Origin: Hypholoma sublateritium FD-334 SS-4
Taxonomy: Eukaryota; Basidiomycota; Agaricomycetes; Agaricales; Strophariaceae
Assembly (NCBI GenBank): GCA_000827495.1
Contig: KN817544.1
Coordinates: 186,001 to 250,000 of the forward strand
DNA: 64,000 nucleotides
Direction: 5' to 3'
The translations under genes and the position numbers were made by a program. Shown here piece after piece: positions 42,043 to 51,666 of the stretch; within the stretch, counting starts at the first letter, position 1; every line of letters starts with the position of its first letter. Under the pieces are notes generated by a model that saw only the letters and a list, made by a program, of their open reading frames with translations, was not told the DNA's origin and ran no database searches.

Positions 42043-43701
42043 ATGACTGAATGTCCAGCATCTTTTGACACTCTCCCCTTGGAACTCCTCCTTGCTATCT
42101 TTGAGTCGACTGACAACAAAGACCTCCTAAGCGTGGGCAAGTTATGCCGCAGGCTCAACAGTATCGCAATCCCCATTTTCCTGTGGAGGGTGAACATGAA
42201 GGCACCAGAAGAATCAGTGTTCATACGCCCGCTGCATAACAGCCATGCCGACCAACTGAGTGGACTAACTGTCGACTTCTCATTCGTCAGCATGAAGCAA
42301 TTTGTCTGTGTATTGAACCACCGCCAGGATAACTCTCGCAAGCCAGAGGACTACTCCAAAGTGTCTCCTATCGAAGGGTTGAGGAAGAATATTCAGCGCG
42401 TCCATCAACTCATCAGCCGCGTACAGTCAGTGGATTCAGTGTGTATAGTATTTCACCCAATGGGAGGATTCTGGTCGCTTCGCCTTCCTGTGGTTGAAGA
42501 GTTTTTGACTTTTTTCTTCGAACTTGTTGAAACCATCGCACTGAAATCCTGCTCCTCCTTGCAGATACTCCACCCGCACCTCATTGCTCTCAAACCGCCT
42601 TACAAATTTCATCTTTCATCTTCTAACGCGATCGTGAAGAGTTTGGCCTTGATAAAACCACGGAATAGCGAATTAGAAGGCGACGGATGGAAGTTTCGAC
42701 CGATATTCAAATACAAAACGCCACCCACACTCTCTCCTGCACTCACAAGTGGATTTAAGTTGAAAGCCCTGGAACTATACTCTGACTTCCTTTTCGTTCC
42801 ACCTTTCTCTTTATGGACGTTCGGCTTCCTGAAATATTCGCAAATCACCTCGCTTTCGCTCCTGATGACGGCAGTTATGACCGAAGAAGAGTTTCGTTTC
42901 TATATCTTTCCCCGCATAATCGAATCCCTACCAGAACTCCTAGAACTTCGCCTATCAGCACCTAAAGACAACTTTATTGCTACTGCCATTGAACTCATAC
43001 CCCGACTCTCCAAGCTGACCAAAGTGACATTCGGAGCAGCTCAATTTGGGGAATTCCCTCCTCCTTCATATCTATTGTCAACAGCACGGCTTGATAACTT
43101 GACAGCCTTCACTGGCTATATAGACCAAGTCACATATCTGCTCGCAAACGTTACATGTCCGATATTATCAAGGGTAAATATCATTGTTGACGACACACGT
43201 GGAGGACCAAGTTATACTGTCATTGGGGGGAAACTCGCCGCTCTCAAGAAACGCTACTCTGAAATGCAGATTGCACCTACCACCAGCATGTGTGTTTCTC
43301 ACCATGGACGTGCAACACCGCCACACCCATCCACCACACTCACGGAGGTCGATTTCTCCATGATATCGCGGCTGACACTCGAATTACCAATCTCCCTCAA
43401 CTCCGACGACTCAGATACCTTCCTCTTGGAATTCATCATGGGATGGTTGGATGTATTCTCTGGACTCACCGATGTCACACTCACCACACGCCAGCCATAT
43501 CACGATCCGGAGCTGTTGGCCGAGATGATCGCCGCAGAATACGCGAATATCAAGACATTGAACGTCGTAGATTATCCTGCAGTCTTCCATTACCATTGGT
43601 CTAGTGCTGCGACTGATATACGAAGAAACATCGATAGGCAATCTGATACCTCCTTTTTCCATAATAAAACAATGGAGGGCTGTGTTTGCGCTGAGTTCTG
43701 A
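42043..43701 (+). CDS. F-box protein (552 aa)
   Basis: This single-exon gene starts at the ATG before TECPASFDTLPLELLLAIFE. The open frame extends 16 codons upstream to another ATG at 41995, but the domain begins just after 42043. Residues 7-50 are a clear F-box (LPLELLLAIFES, LLSVGKLCRRLN, IAIPIFLW), the motif that binds Skp1 in SCF ubiquitin ligases. The rest, about 500 residues, has leucine-rich, LRR-like spacing (for example LPELLELRLSAP, LSKLTKVTFG) that may hold substrates. It belongs to the expanded Agaricomycete F-box families. The substrate is unknown. It stands alone between AVL9 and the secreted protein. Confidence 0.8.
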   Translation: MTECPASFDTLPLELLLAIFESTDNKDLLSVGKLCRRLNSIAIPIFLWRVNMKAPEESVFIRPLHNSHADQLSGLTVDFSFVSMKQFVCVLNHRQDNSRKPEDYSKVSPIEGLRKNIQRVHQLISRVQSVDSVCIVFHPMGGFWSLRLPVVEEFLTFFFELVETIALKSCSSLQILHPHLIALKPPYKFHLSSSNAIVKSLALIKPRNSELEGDGWKFRPIFKYKTPPTLSPALTSGFKLKALELYSDFLFVPPFSLWTFGFLKYSQITSLSLLMTAVMTEEEFRFYIFPRIIESLPELLELRLSAPKDNFIATAIELIPRLSKLTKVTFGAAQFGEFPPPSYLLSTARLDNLTAFTGYIDQVTYLLANVTCPILSRVNIIVDDTRGGPSYTVIGGKLAALKKRYSEMQIAPTTSMCVSHHGRATPPHPSTTLTEVDFSMISRLTLELPISLNSDDSDTFLLEFIMGWLDVFSGLTDVTLTTRQPYHDPELLAEMIAAEYANIKTLNVVDYPAVFHYHWSSAATDIRRNIDRQSDTSFFHNKTMEGCVCAEF

Positions 43702-44161
43702 CGACAGGGACACTCGGTGGAGAGCTCACGGTAGATTGTTGTTTTGTGAGCCATGTGTTTATAACAGATGACTGTACGTATCCTCGACATATCCCATATT
43801 TATTGTCATTTATCGACACCATGCTCTCGTTTTTTGCAAGCCAATTCCCGGCCGCCGGACGGCCCGCTGAAATTATACTTCCTTGGATAGTCGCATGGAT
43901 AGCGCGGAGCCGTCTACGGCCATCATATGCACTGCGACTTCTTGCAGGCTACAGCTCAACCACTGCTTCTTGTCGACCTGCTGCATATTTCTTCCGACCT
44001 TCAAGGTGGAAGAGATGAGATGAATCATTTTGAAAGCGGGCTTATTTCTCCATTTACATGGGACTATTGAGAATTCTTCCGGTTGAAAAGAAAAGGCCCC
44101 GGAACATATACTTAAACGCGAAGAAATGACGGCCTGGTTACTCCTGGTTACACATCGAAAG
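43702..44161. other. Intergenic, no gene seen
   Basis: About 460 bases with only a short unsupported ORF (43746-44018). It should contain the promoter of the secreted protein gene. Confidence 0.45.
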
Positions 44162-45744
44162 ATGCAGAACTTTCACTTCATTCTTGGCCTCTTCTTCATG
44201 GTTGCCGCGACATGTCGAGCGGCGCCTAGCGTTTCCCTCCTATCGAACACCCAGCTCGATGCCAACGGCATCTTTTTCGTTTCCTACGACGGCGTCGTCA
44301 ACGTCAACTCCTTCCAGCTATCCGGAGTGCTGACCTATGACAATTGGCAGTATGCGGCCTGGTACACAGCATCGCGCACGGCGGTCCTCGCTCGCAGGCA
44401 ACTTCCTTCGGGTGCATGGACGGACCTCCAGCTTCCACACCAACTGTCCACGAATGACTCGCACAACGTGATCGCCCTCGGCGTATCACCCGCGGATGGA
44501 AAAATCCACGTCGCGCTGGACTGCCACAGCACGCAGGTGTACTACACCAGCTCGGAGGCGGGGCTCGCGACCAGCGGCGCCAGCTGGATAGCAAGTCGCT
44601 TTGGCGCGATCACCAACACCATTGGCACCCTCAATGTCGGCAGGTTGGTGGGGTGATGCCTTGCGTGCCCTTCTGCTGCTTCCCTTCTGTTTATTTTTAA
44701 CGCACCGCTTCTTCAGCACGATCACGTACCCCCAATTCGTTGTAACTCCGGATAATCTTTTGCAGTTCGTCTTCCGCTCAGGCATATCCGGCGACGGCGC
44801 TACGCAGCTCGCGGAGTACAGTGCAGGGACCTGGACGAACGTCGGGTCGTGGGCATCCGCGACGGGGACGTACACGTCGACGAACGGCGTTACGAGCACG
44901 GCGCGCAATTTGTACATCCACGGTTTCACGTACCGGCTGTCGAAGGCGCATGTCACGGGGACATGGCGCGAGCAAAATAGTGCCGTCTCGTGCAGCAGCG
45001 GCGGCCTGACGAACCACGACACGACCTATTTCTATTCGGAAGACAAAGGTAAAGACGTTCCATGTGATGCAGTCGAAGCAGGGCTCACTGAAACATTTTA
45101 GGCAGGACATGGAAAAACAGTGCCGCGACCTTGATTGGCACGTCGGGCTCCAATCCCGTCAATGTGAATACGGCGGGGATCATCGTCGACAGCCTCAATG
45201 CAGACCACGGACTCATGAATCAGGAGTCTCAGGACGTAGATTCCACAGGGCAAATCCACGCTATAATTTCTTACGTCCCTGGTACGTCTTTCTGGAAGTG
45301 AATGACATCGCTTCTTCATATTCTCATTGCGCATGTGTAATACCAGGCCGTTTCACCCAATGCGTTACCGACTACGCGGCCAACCGAACGTCATTCGCGC
45401 GCCCCTTCCATGTATTCCGCAGTGCTAACGGCACGTTCACCAAGATGGAGATCCCGTTTGCGCTGAACGCCGTCGGTCGCTCTCAGATCGTCCTCGACAA
45501 GGACGATAACGCGTACGTGGTACTTCCCTACGTCCGTATCGTCACCGCCAGCAAAGCGTCTGGATGGACCGACTGGACGCTGGCCTACGACGGGGTTGCC
45601 CAGGGGCTGAATGCGTTTGGAGAGGTCACTGTTGACCGTGCTCGGGTGACTAGCAGCGGGGTGCTTTCTATCCTTTATCAGCTTACAAGCTCGGGGACGA
45701 CTCCTTCGGCCGTGAAGGTAATCGATTTCAATCTGAATGGATAA
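44162..45744 (+). CDS. Secreted BNR-type beta-propeller protein (463 aa)
   Basis: Four exons join cleanly: 44162-44643, 44717-45048, 45102-45281 and 45347-45744. The start at 44162 is chosen because MQNFHFILGLFFMVAATCRA is a textbook signal peptide; an upstream ATG at 44126 is possible but weaker. The mature part has repeated beta-strand blocks typical of the BNR_4 family: LTYDNWQYAAWYT, TNDSHNVIALGVSP-DGKIHVALDCHS, YPQFVVTPDNLLQFVFRSG and LNADHGLMNQESQDVDSTGQ. Members are secreted or cell-surface proteins with a sialidase-like propeller. Some bacterial relatives act on polysaccharides, but no enzyme activity can be claimed here. The gene is intact and standard. Confidence 0.7.
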
Positions 45745-46247
45745 ACAGGAGGATATGCGACAACTTGGCAGCAGCTGTGATTGTAGGTTGAAGTCGCTAG
45801 TTTATGATCATCTCTTGAACTTTCAAATTCGCTTGCCCGCTCAAGGTGAACCTTGAAAAGCTGAAAAATGTCTTCGATTCAACACCAAGGCGTGGTACCA
45901 TTGTATCGCAGGTTCAACTTAGCATCTGGAGCTAGTGTGACGCGAGCCAAACGCGAGCATGAGGGTATTATTTCTTCTGGTGCCTGCCCCCACTGTGATC
46001 CACTTTCATTTAATTAAGACAATAATTAGAGATCATATACCTATTTGTTTATGCAGGGTATATGATTTAGTACGATAACAGATGGATCGACGATAGTAGA
46101 CCGAGTCATAAAACCATTTCAAATGACGCTACCATCGCAAACAACCTTGACCTCCAACACATTTGCCCGAGAAATACAAATCGCCCACCTATCTGAAGTG
46201 AAAACCTACCAGCTCCGTTGACCTCGAACGTACCATCATACAAAATC
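45745..46247. other. Intergenic, no gene seen
   Basis: About 500 bases of mostly AT-rich sequence, including a TTAATTAAG region near 46011. It should hold the promoter of the RidA gene. Confidence 0.45.
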
Positions 46248-46646
46248 ATGTCGACACAAATGCAGCGCCACAAAACGGCGAACCCCTACGAGGACAAATT
46301 CGGATATTCGCGTGCCGTGCGCAAGGGTCCGTTCATCTTCGTTTCCGGAACGACATCCATCGACACCGCCAGCGGGAAGGTCCTGCATCCCAAGTCCGCG
46401 TACGACCAGACACTGAAGATCTTCGCCGAGATCGTGCTGGCGATCGAGACGCTAGGCGGGGCGAAGAGCGACGTCGTGCGCCTGCGGATGTTCGTCGCGC
46501 AGGAGAAAGACGGCGAGGGCGTGAGCAGGGCGCTGAAGGAGGTGTTCGGGGACGTCGCACCCACCGCGACGATGGTGTTCGGAATGAGCTTTGTGAGCGC
46601 AGATATGAGGGTCGAAATCGAGGCGGACGCGGTGGCCTTGCCATGA
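46248..46646 (+). CDS. RidA/YjgF/UK114-family protein (132 aa)
   Basis: An intronless frame begins MSTQMQRHKTANPYEDKFGY; an upstream in-frame ATG exists at 46218, but this start fits the family better. The fold is recognisable from YSRAVRKGPFIFVSGTTSID, then YDQTLKIFAEIVLAIETLGG and VVRLRMFV, to VEIEADAVALP at the end. Rid proteins are trimers; the founding member deaminates reactive enamines/imines from amino-acid metabolism. The sequence MRVEIEADA lacks the catalytic Arg environment of true RidA, where R-x-x-V-x-V is followed by E; this may be one of the Rid subfamilies without proven deaminase activity. No introns and short intergenic spacing are ordinary here. Confidence 0.85.
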   Translation: MSTQMQRHKTANPYEDKFGYSRAVRKGPFIFVSGTTSIDTASGKVLHPKSAYDQTLKIFAEIVLAIETLGGAKSDVVRLRMFVAQEKDGEGVSRALKEVFGDVAPTATMVFGMSFVSADMRVEIEADAVALP

Positions 46647-46853
46647 GCGCCAGCTACTAATGCTGCCGATATTACGTAACTCAGGAACAATGATGATCGA
46701 TTGATCGATCATGCCACAGAATGCCACTCGACCAAGTTATTATCATACATAAATAAACTTGTTGAAGTCGAACTTTGGTTGAACTGACACGACGACCAAC
46801 TGATATACGTTAAATCCTTCGAACCTCAAAAACAACACAGAATCTCAGTAAAA

Positions 46854-47285
46854 ATGGGTACCAGAGGACTATTTGGATATATCATCGACTCCCGCCGCCG
46901 TGCCATCTACCACCCCCATGATGCCTATCCAGATGGTCTTGGCTACGACGTCGTATCGTTCATTCTCAAGGTCAAGCCCAAGAACTACGCCTTGTGGATT
47001 GAGGGCCTCCGAAAAGTCACTTGGAGCCGAAATCAAACGTCCGGCAATCCAGAAGCTTGGTATCTCATTGAAGGAATCCAAAAGGGCCGCGAGAACCTCA
47101 AGGCCGAAGATTCTGTCAGCTTTCTTAGGGATAGACTTTTTTGCGAATGGGCATATTTCATCGACTTCCAGAACCAGAAGATGGAGGTATGGTCGGCTGG
47201 CCGGATTCTGGCAGAGTTGACTTTTGACGAAATAATTGCGGAGGGGAAGGCAATCATGGACAAGTTCTCCGAAGTTGAGAACTAG
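46854..47285 (+). CDS. Small MGTRGL-family protein, copy 1 (143 aa)
   Basis: This is an intronless frame with a good Kozak-like context (AAAATGG). The protein starts MGTRGLFGYIIDSRRRAIYH, has a DAYPDGLG block at about residue 23, and a conserved tail with CEWAYFIDFQNQKMEVWS and LTFDEIIAEG. A paralogue follows 380 bases downstream on the same strand. I know similar small proteins in fungi and other genomes, annotated only as hypothetical. No catalytic residues or membrane segments are evident. The DxYPxGLG motif suggests a compact globular domain. Function is not inferred. Confidence 0.7.
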   Translation: MGTRGLFGYIIDSRRRAIYHPHDAYPDGLGYDVVSFILKVKPKNYALWIEGLRKVTWSRNQTSGNPEAWYLIEGIQKGRENLKAEDSVSFLRDRLFCEWAYFIDFQNQKMEVWSAGRILAELTFDEIIAEGKAIMDKFSEVEN

Positions 47286-47664
47286 TAGGATAGGCCGGGA
47301 TTTTTTATACTGGCTACAAATTTCTATTACTTACAACACAAGGCTATGACAGAAAGAGTGTAAAGAATGTAGCGAGGGAGTATCAGAATATAAACTATTA
47401 GCACTTAGTGGCCAATTGGGACCAGTCTCAGGTTACTAGGTGGAGTGCGCATTCAAACGTCCAGCCTCCGAATGCCCTTGTAGGCATACGATGAGCGTTG
47501 ATGCAGATGCTTCTAATAATTATATAATAATCGAGAACAGTATCAGCTATCCATCAATCTTTCCGCCCAATAAATAGCTTGACCTTCTGTTACTTCACGT
47601 AATTAACTACATAGTTGAACTACGACGATCAACCAACAAGCGAATATCACCAAATCTCTGCAAA
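47286..47664. other. Intergenic between the two paralogues
   Basis: About 380 bases that include a TATAATAATAATC-like AT-rich stretch near 47522. No gene is seen. Confidence 0.45.
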
Positions 47665-48081
47665 ATGGGCACGAGGGGTTTATTGGGCTTTATCATCGCC
47701 TCCTGCCGTCATGCAATATACAACAGATACGACTCATACCCACACGGCCTTGGCCTTGAGATCGTCACGTTCATTCTCGAGCTAGAGCAAAAGGATTACG
47801 CGGAAATGGATGCGCGCCTCCGCAAAGTCTCTTGGAACACACAACCGACCTACGCAGACCACAAGGCCTGGGATTTCATTCGCGATGTCCAAATGGGCGT
47901 AGAAAACTTGGAAGTCGGGGATTATGTTGATTTCCTTCACGATGGAATATTCTGCGAATGGGCATATTTCATCGACTTCCAGAACCAGAAGCTCGAGGTG
48001 TGGTCGGTTGGCCGGATTCGGACAGAATTGACTTTTGACGAAATAATTGCGGAGGGTGATACAGTCTTGGATGTGATCTAG
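47665..48081 (+). CDS. Small MGTRGL-family protein, copy 2 (138 aa)
   Basis: This is the tandem paralogue of 46854-47285, intronless and in the same orientation. It starts MGTRGLLGFIIASCRHAIYN, has DSYPHGLG, and ends with CEWAYFIDFQNQKLEVWSV and LTFDEIIAEGD. The N-terminal and middle parts differ considerably from copy 1. The 104 nt encoding the tail (47953-48056) nearly match 47142-47245, so the two genes have probably exchanged sequence. It is convergent with the MFS gene downstream. Function is unknown. Confidence 0.7.
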   Translation: MGTRGLLGFIIASCRHAIYNRYDSYPHGLGLEIVTFILELEQKDYAEMDARLRKVSWNTQPTYADHKAWDFIRDVQMGVENLEVGDYVDFLHDGIFCEWAYFIDFQNQKLEVWSVGRIRTELTFDEIIAEGDTVLDVI

Positions 48082-48292
48082 GCGTTTAAGATGGTATTAG
48101 CAGTGAGTAGCCAATAACTACTTGGGCTGGGAGCGCGGGTTTAAATGCTAATGACCAAAAGATCAGGTACATGTGCGGTGGTATGATGCGGTGGTACGAT
48201 GCTAGGAAAGCAAGGATGATAGCGGGATCGGGATAGTGGAGTATGAAAAGTAGCGGCCAGTGATATGTATGTGCAAAGCAAAGTCAAAGTCA

Positions 48293-50975
48293 TCAGTGTA
48301 CAAAAGCCCTGTCGGGCTTCGTTCTATCTCTCATGCTATCGCCCGCATCTTCCTTCAGCAAAAGCACGCAGAACCCAGCGATAGCAAAAATCACGACGCT
48401 GGTATATACGGGCATAGTTCTGTCCATCATCAGGAGGAAACCCCCGAGAAAAGGTGCAATCATCCCTCCTCTGTCCACAATGTGTTAGTTTTGTAGATCG
48501 AGTATCACAGAGAACCGCTTACACGCGCGAGAGTGCTGAAGCAATACCACATGCGGTTCCCCGGACTGATATTAACAGATGACATACACGTTGTCTTCGA
48601 ACCTTGCGACTACGCACCTTTCGTTCCAAATATTTCTGGGGTCCAGCCATACAGTATAGCCCACATTGCCTACCGAGATATTTCCAGGTCAACCCTACTA
48701 TTTGATAACAGAGGAATGATCTGCATACCGTAGCACTTAAGCTAATGCCAACTGTACTCGTCCTCACAGCCCACGTTGAAGTCACAAGGGCAAAAACAAA
48801 GCAGAAAAACGCCGTTACAAAGGTGGTTCCAGCGAGCGACCATCTGCGACCGAGAGAGGATTCAACGAGGTATGCACCCAGCTATGGAAGGGGTTGATAT
48901 GTGCGATGCTAATGACGCCGTGTCAAGTTGAGGTACGTACCAACGCTCCGGGACATCCTCCAAGTGTGAAAATCGCGACATCCCACAGGCTCTCCTCCAG
49001 GGTCTGTGATTTTCCTGGACCCATCCTCGTTTCCAATAATTTAGGAAGAAAAACATTGAACATTGTGTAAGCTGGACAGTTTTGATCGTGAGCATCAAGT
49101 AAGAATACTGGAATGTAGGCGGGGCGCGAGCTCACCGAAAGACATAGCCCACCACGCCGCCCATACCAGAATCGTAGTCCTCAACCACTCAGGAGCCAGC
49201 ACCATTGACATTCTGCCCCACCACGCACCCAGTGACGTCCGTATCCAGCGAAGAATCATCCGATGTATCCGCCGCGTATGGGCCGACGAAATCCGCGACG
49301 TCGTCGACGCCTCCGACAAGCGCCGGCGCGACGTGCCGCGCACAGTGTCGACGTCGTCGCAGTCAAGACCTGTCGCACTATTCTTGATCAGCGTCACCGG
49401 TGGCTCGGTGTCGTAGCTGCGTCGTGCGGCGCCGATAATAGGCGGGAGCGTACTCGCGCTTGGGGTATCGAATGCGTGCGAGTCCAGCACGGGTGTCGCT
49501 CCCGTCGAAGAATATGCCGTAACCAACGCAGGGCGGATGCTGCGATGTACATTCCCTCCGTTTGTGCTCTGTGGGGAGAGTTCACCAAAGCGGTCAAGCC
49601 TATCCTCGATGATATTGGCATCGAACACCGTACTCGAATCAGCGCGTGTACGTGTTTCTGAGCCGAGCGAGTTTACACCAGCCGCGGGTTCCCTGTAGTC
49701 CACCTCTTCAATATGGGGGTAGTGATGATCTCGGACATCTGCAAGTTCAATAGGGAGCTCATCGCCATTGAAGCGCGAGATCAGCTGTAGCGATTTGATA
49801 GCTTCCTGGGGCCGCCCGGCATGTACAAGGTAGCGTGGTGATTCGTGGAGACGGAAGAAGATCATACGCGCAGTAAACATGAGTAGCGTCTGACGCAAGA
49901 TGAGCAATGGATGAGCTAGATGATGGGGAAAGACTTACAATTGACCCGAGGGACATAAGCAGGTATTTCCATCCTTGATTGTGCACGTCCACGTCGCAAG
50001 GGATGCTTGCGCACGAGTTGCCGGGGAGCACAAGCAATGCCACAAATGCTGACAGAACAGCGCCAAAGGAGAAAAATATAGACAATGCAGTCACTAGATA
50101 CTGCTTCTCCTTGGGCAGTTGTTCAAGCAGGAGAGTGCCATCAGTCGGCATGGATCCCTAGACGCATTCATTTGACTTGAGTCCAGGTTTAGCACAACAC
50201 GTCGAGGACTTACCCCAACTGAACTTCCCAGAAAAAAAAGAATGGCGCATAAACTCCCAAAAGAGTTGGCGAAGGATGCAAGGATCCCAAATAGGGCAGT
50301 GAAAAAGAGGGTGGCATTAAAAGCAGTGCTTCGTCCCATAACGTCGGAACCTGCGCAATATATGAGTAACATGCTGAGGCCAACTAAGACCAGCTTTCAC
50401 ATACATGTTCCCCAACCAATAGCTCCGAGCATCATACCAGCAAACATGGATGAAGAAAGTGCTCCAATGTAGCTGTCGGGAACTGTAGAGACAATGAAAC
50501 TAGAGATTATTACGACCATTCGTAGAATGTACCTGAGTAGTGCTGCTGTATTCGCGGGAGTATGATAGCAATAGCTTGTATCCACATCTACTGGCAGCAT
50601 TAGCGAGCGAGTAATTTCGTGGCACTCAAACATACGTTGTCCGCCATCCACCCTATATTGGATAAAAACATGAACAGACTTGGCGAAACGAATAGACGGG
50701 GCTACCTACCAAAACCACAAAGCGACAGCAACGTCCACTGGTAGCTACCCATTCCTATACGATCTATCGTCTTGTCAAGCTATGATCGAGAAGTAAATAG
50801 CTATTCCGCTTTCGAAGAGCTCTGTGAACCAGGCACTGCGTACAGGCGTCCGACCGTCGAAGCTCTCGCCGAGAAGGTGGTCTTGCTGTTCGACATCCTC
50901 AGCTTCGTCTGGGTATGAACCATATCCTACGGGTGGTTCGGCAGGGGAGTCCATATAAGAGGATAGCTCGGACAT
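48293..50975 (-). CDS. MFS transporter, SVOP-like
   Basis: This is a multi-exon minus-strand gene (about 11 exons) whose segments all read open. The start at 50975 (MSELSSYMDSP) is used because the upstream in-frame part has no ATG. In order come: an acidic tail; LDKTIDRIGMGSYQW; a first TM; GWMADN|MWIQAIAIILPRIQQHY; YIGALSSSMFAGMMLGAIGW; CSDVMGRS (the MFS loop 2-3 signature); FFLGSSVGGSMPTDGTLLLEQ; RYLVHAGRPQEAIKSL; a long Ser/Thr/Arg-rich central loop; then the second six-TM half to GGMIAPFLGGFLL. This architecture matches SVOP/organic-cation type fungal transporters of unknown substrate, in plasma or vacuolar membrane. Confidence 0.8.
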
Positions 50976-51666
50976 CACATCTATCCCATACGTCAAGTTG
51001 TCAATGTTGGAGGGGTTGTCCGAGTCCAAGTTCGCGCCGCCGCACACGAATTCCCCAATGATCCGTTACGTACAAATACAATGCCGAAGTTCGGCATTCC
51101 CGCTCGGATCAATTTGAAATGTCTGCGCACTCCAGCGCACTCCAGCGCACTCCTCATTCCATGTGTTCGGCGAGCTTATGTACCACTACCAACACAGAAA
51201 GCGGAGAATCATAGAGTATTATGGGATATGCATCATGATTAAGTAGCTACATATGCTGTGATGTCACTGGGAAAAGAAGTACAGTACTTAGGACCAACTA
51301 AGAAGCGAGCCTAATGCTCGCGCGTTGAATCTTCGTACATCAAGCTAGAAAAATCGCGGATTGGTCGAATAAAAAAGGTTCGCAGCCTGGAGGCATATCA
51401 GAAGGAGAAAAAAAGGGCAGAGAAAAAAGGCAATGCTGATGGGAAAGAAAAGGCGGAGAAAGAACTGGATAAATAGGTAGAACAGTGTTTGGAAAAAGAA
51501 AAGAAAATGTTATCAATCCAGAATGCGGAACAGGCTGATAATTATGGGATGATGAACAACCACCCATAAAAGTTAACAAGAATAAGGGCTGTCAAAGGGT
51601 CAGCATATCAGATATTGTGAGAAATGACCGCAACGCACGAACAAAATAATCAATGCAGGTGAGACC
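50976..51666. other. Intergenic between two minus-strand genes
   Basis: About 690 bases. The MFS promoter and leader would be at the left and the 3' region of the next gene at the right. A short triplication of CACTCCAGCG appears near 51128-51150. No gene is seen. Confidence 0.45.
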
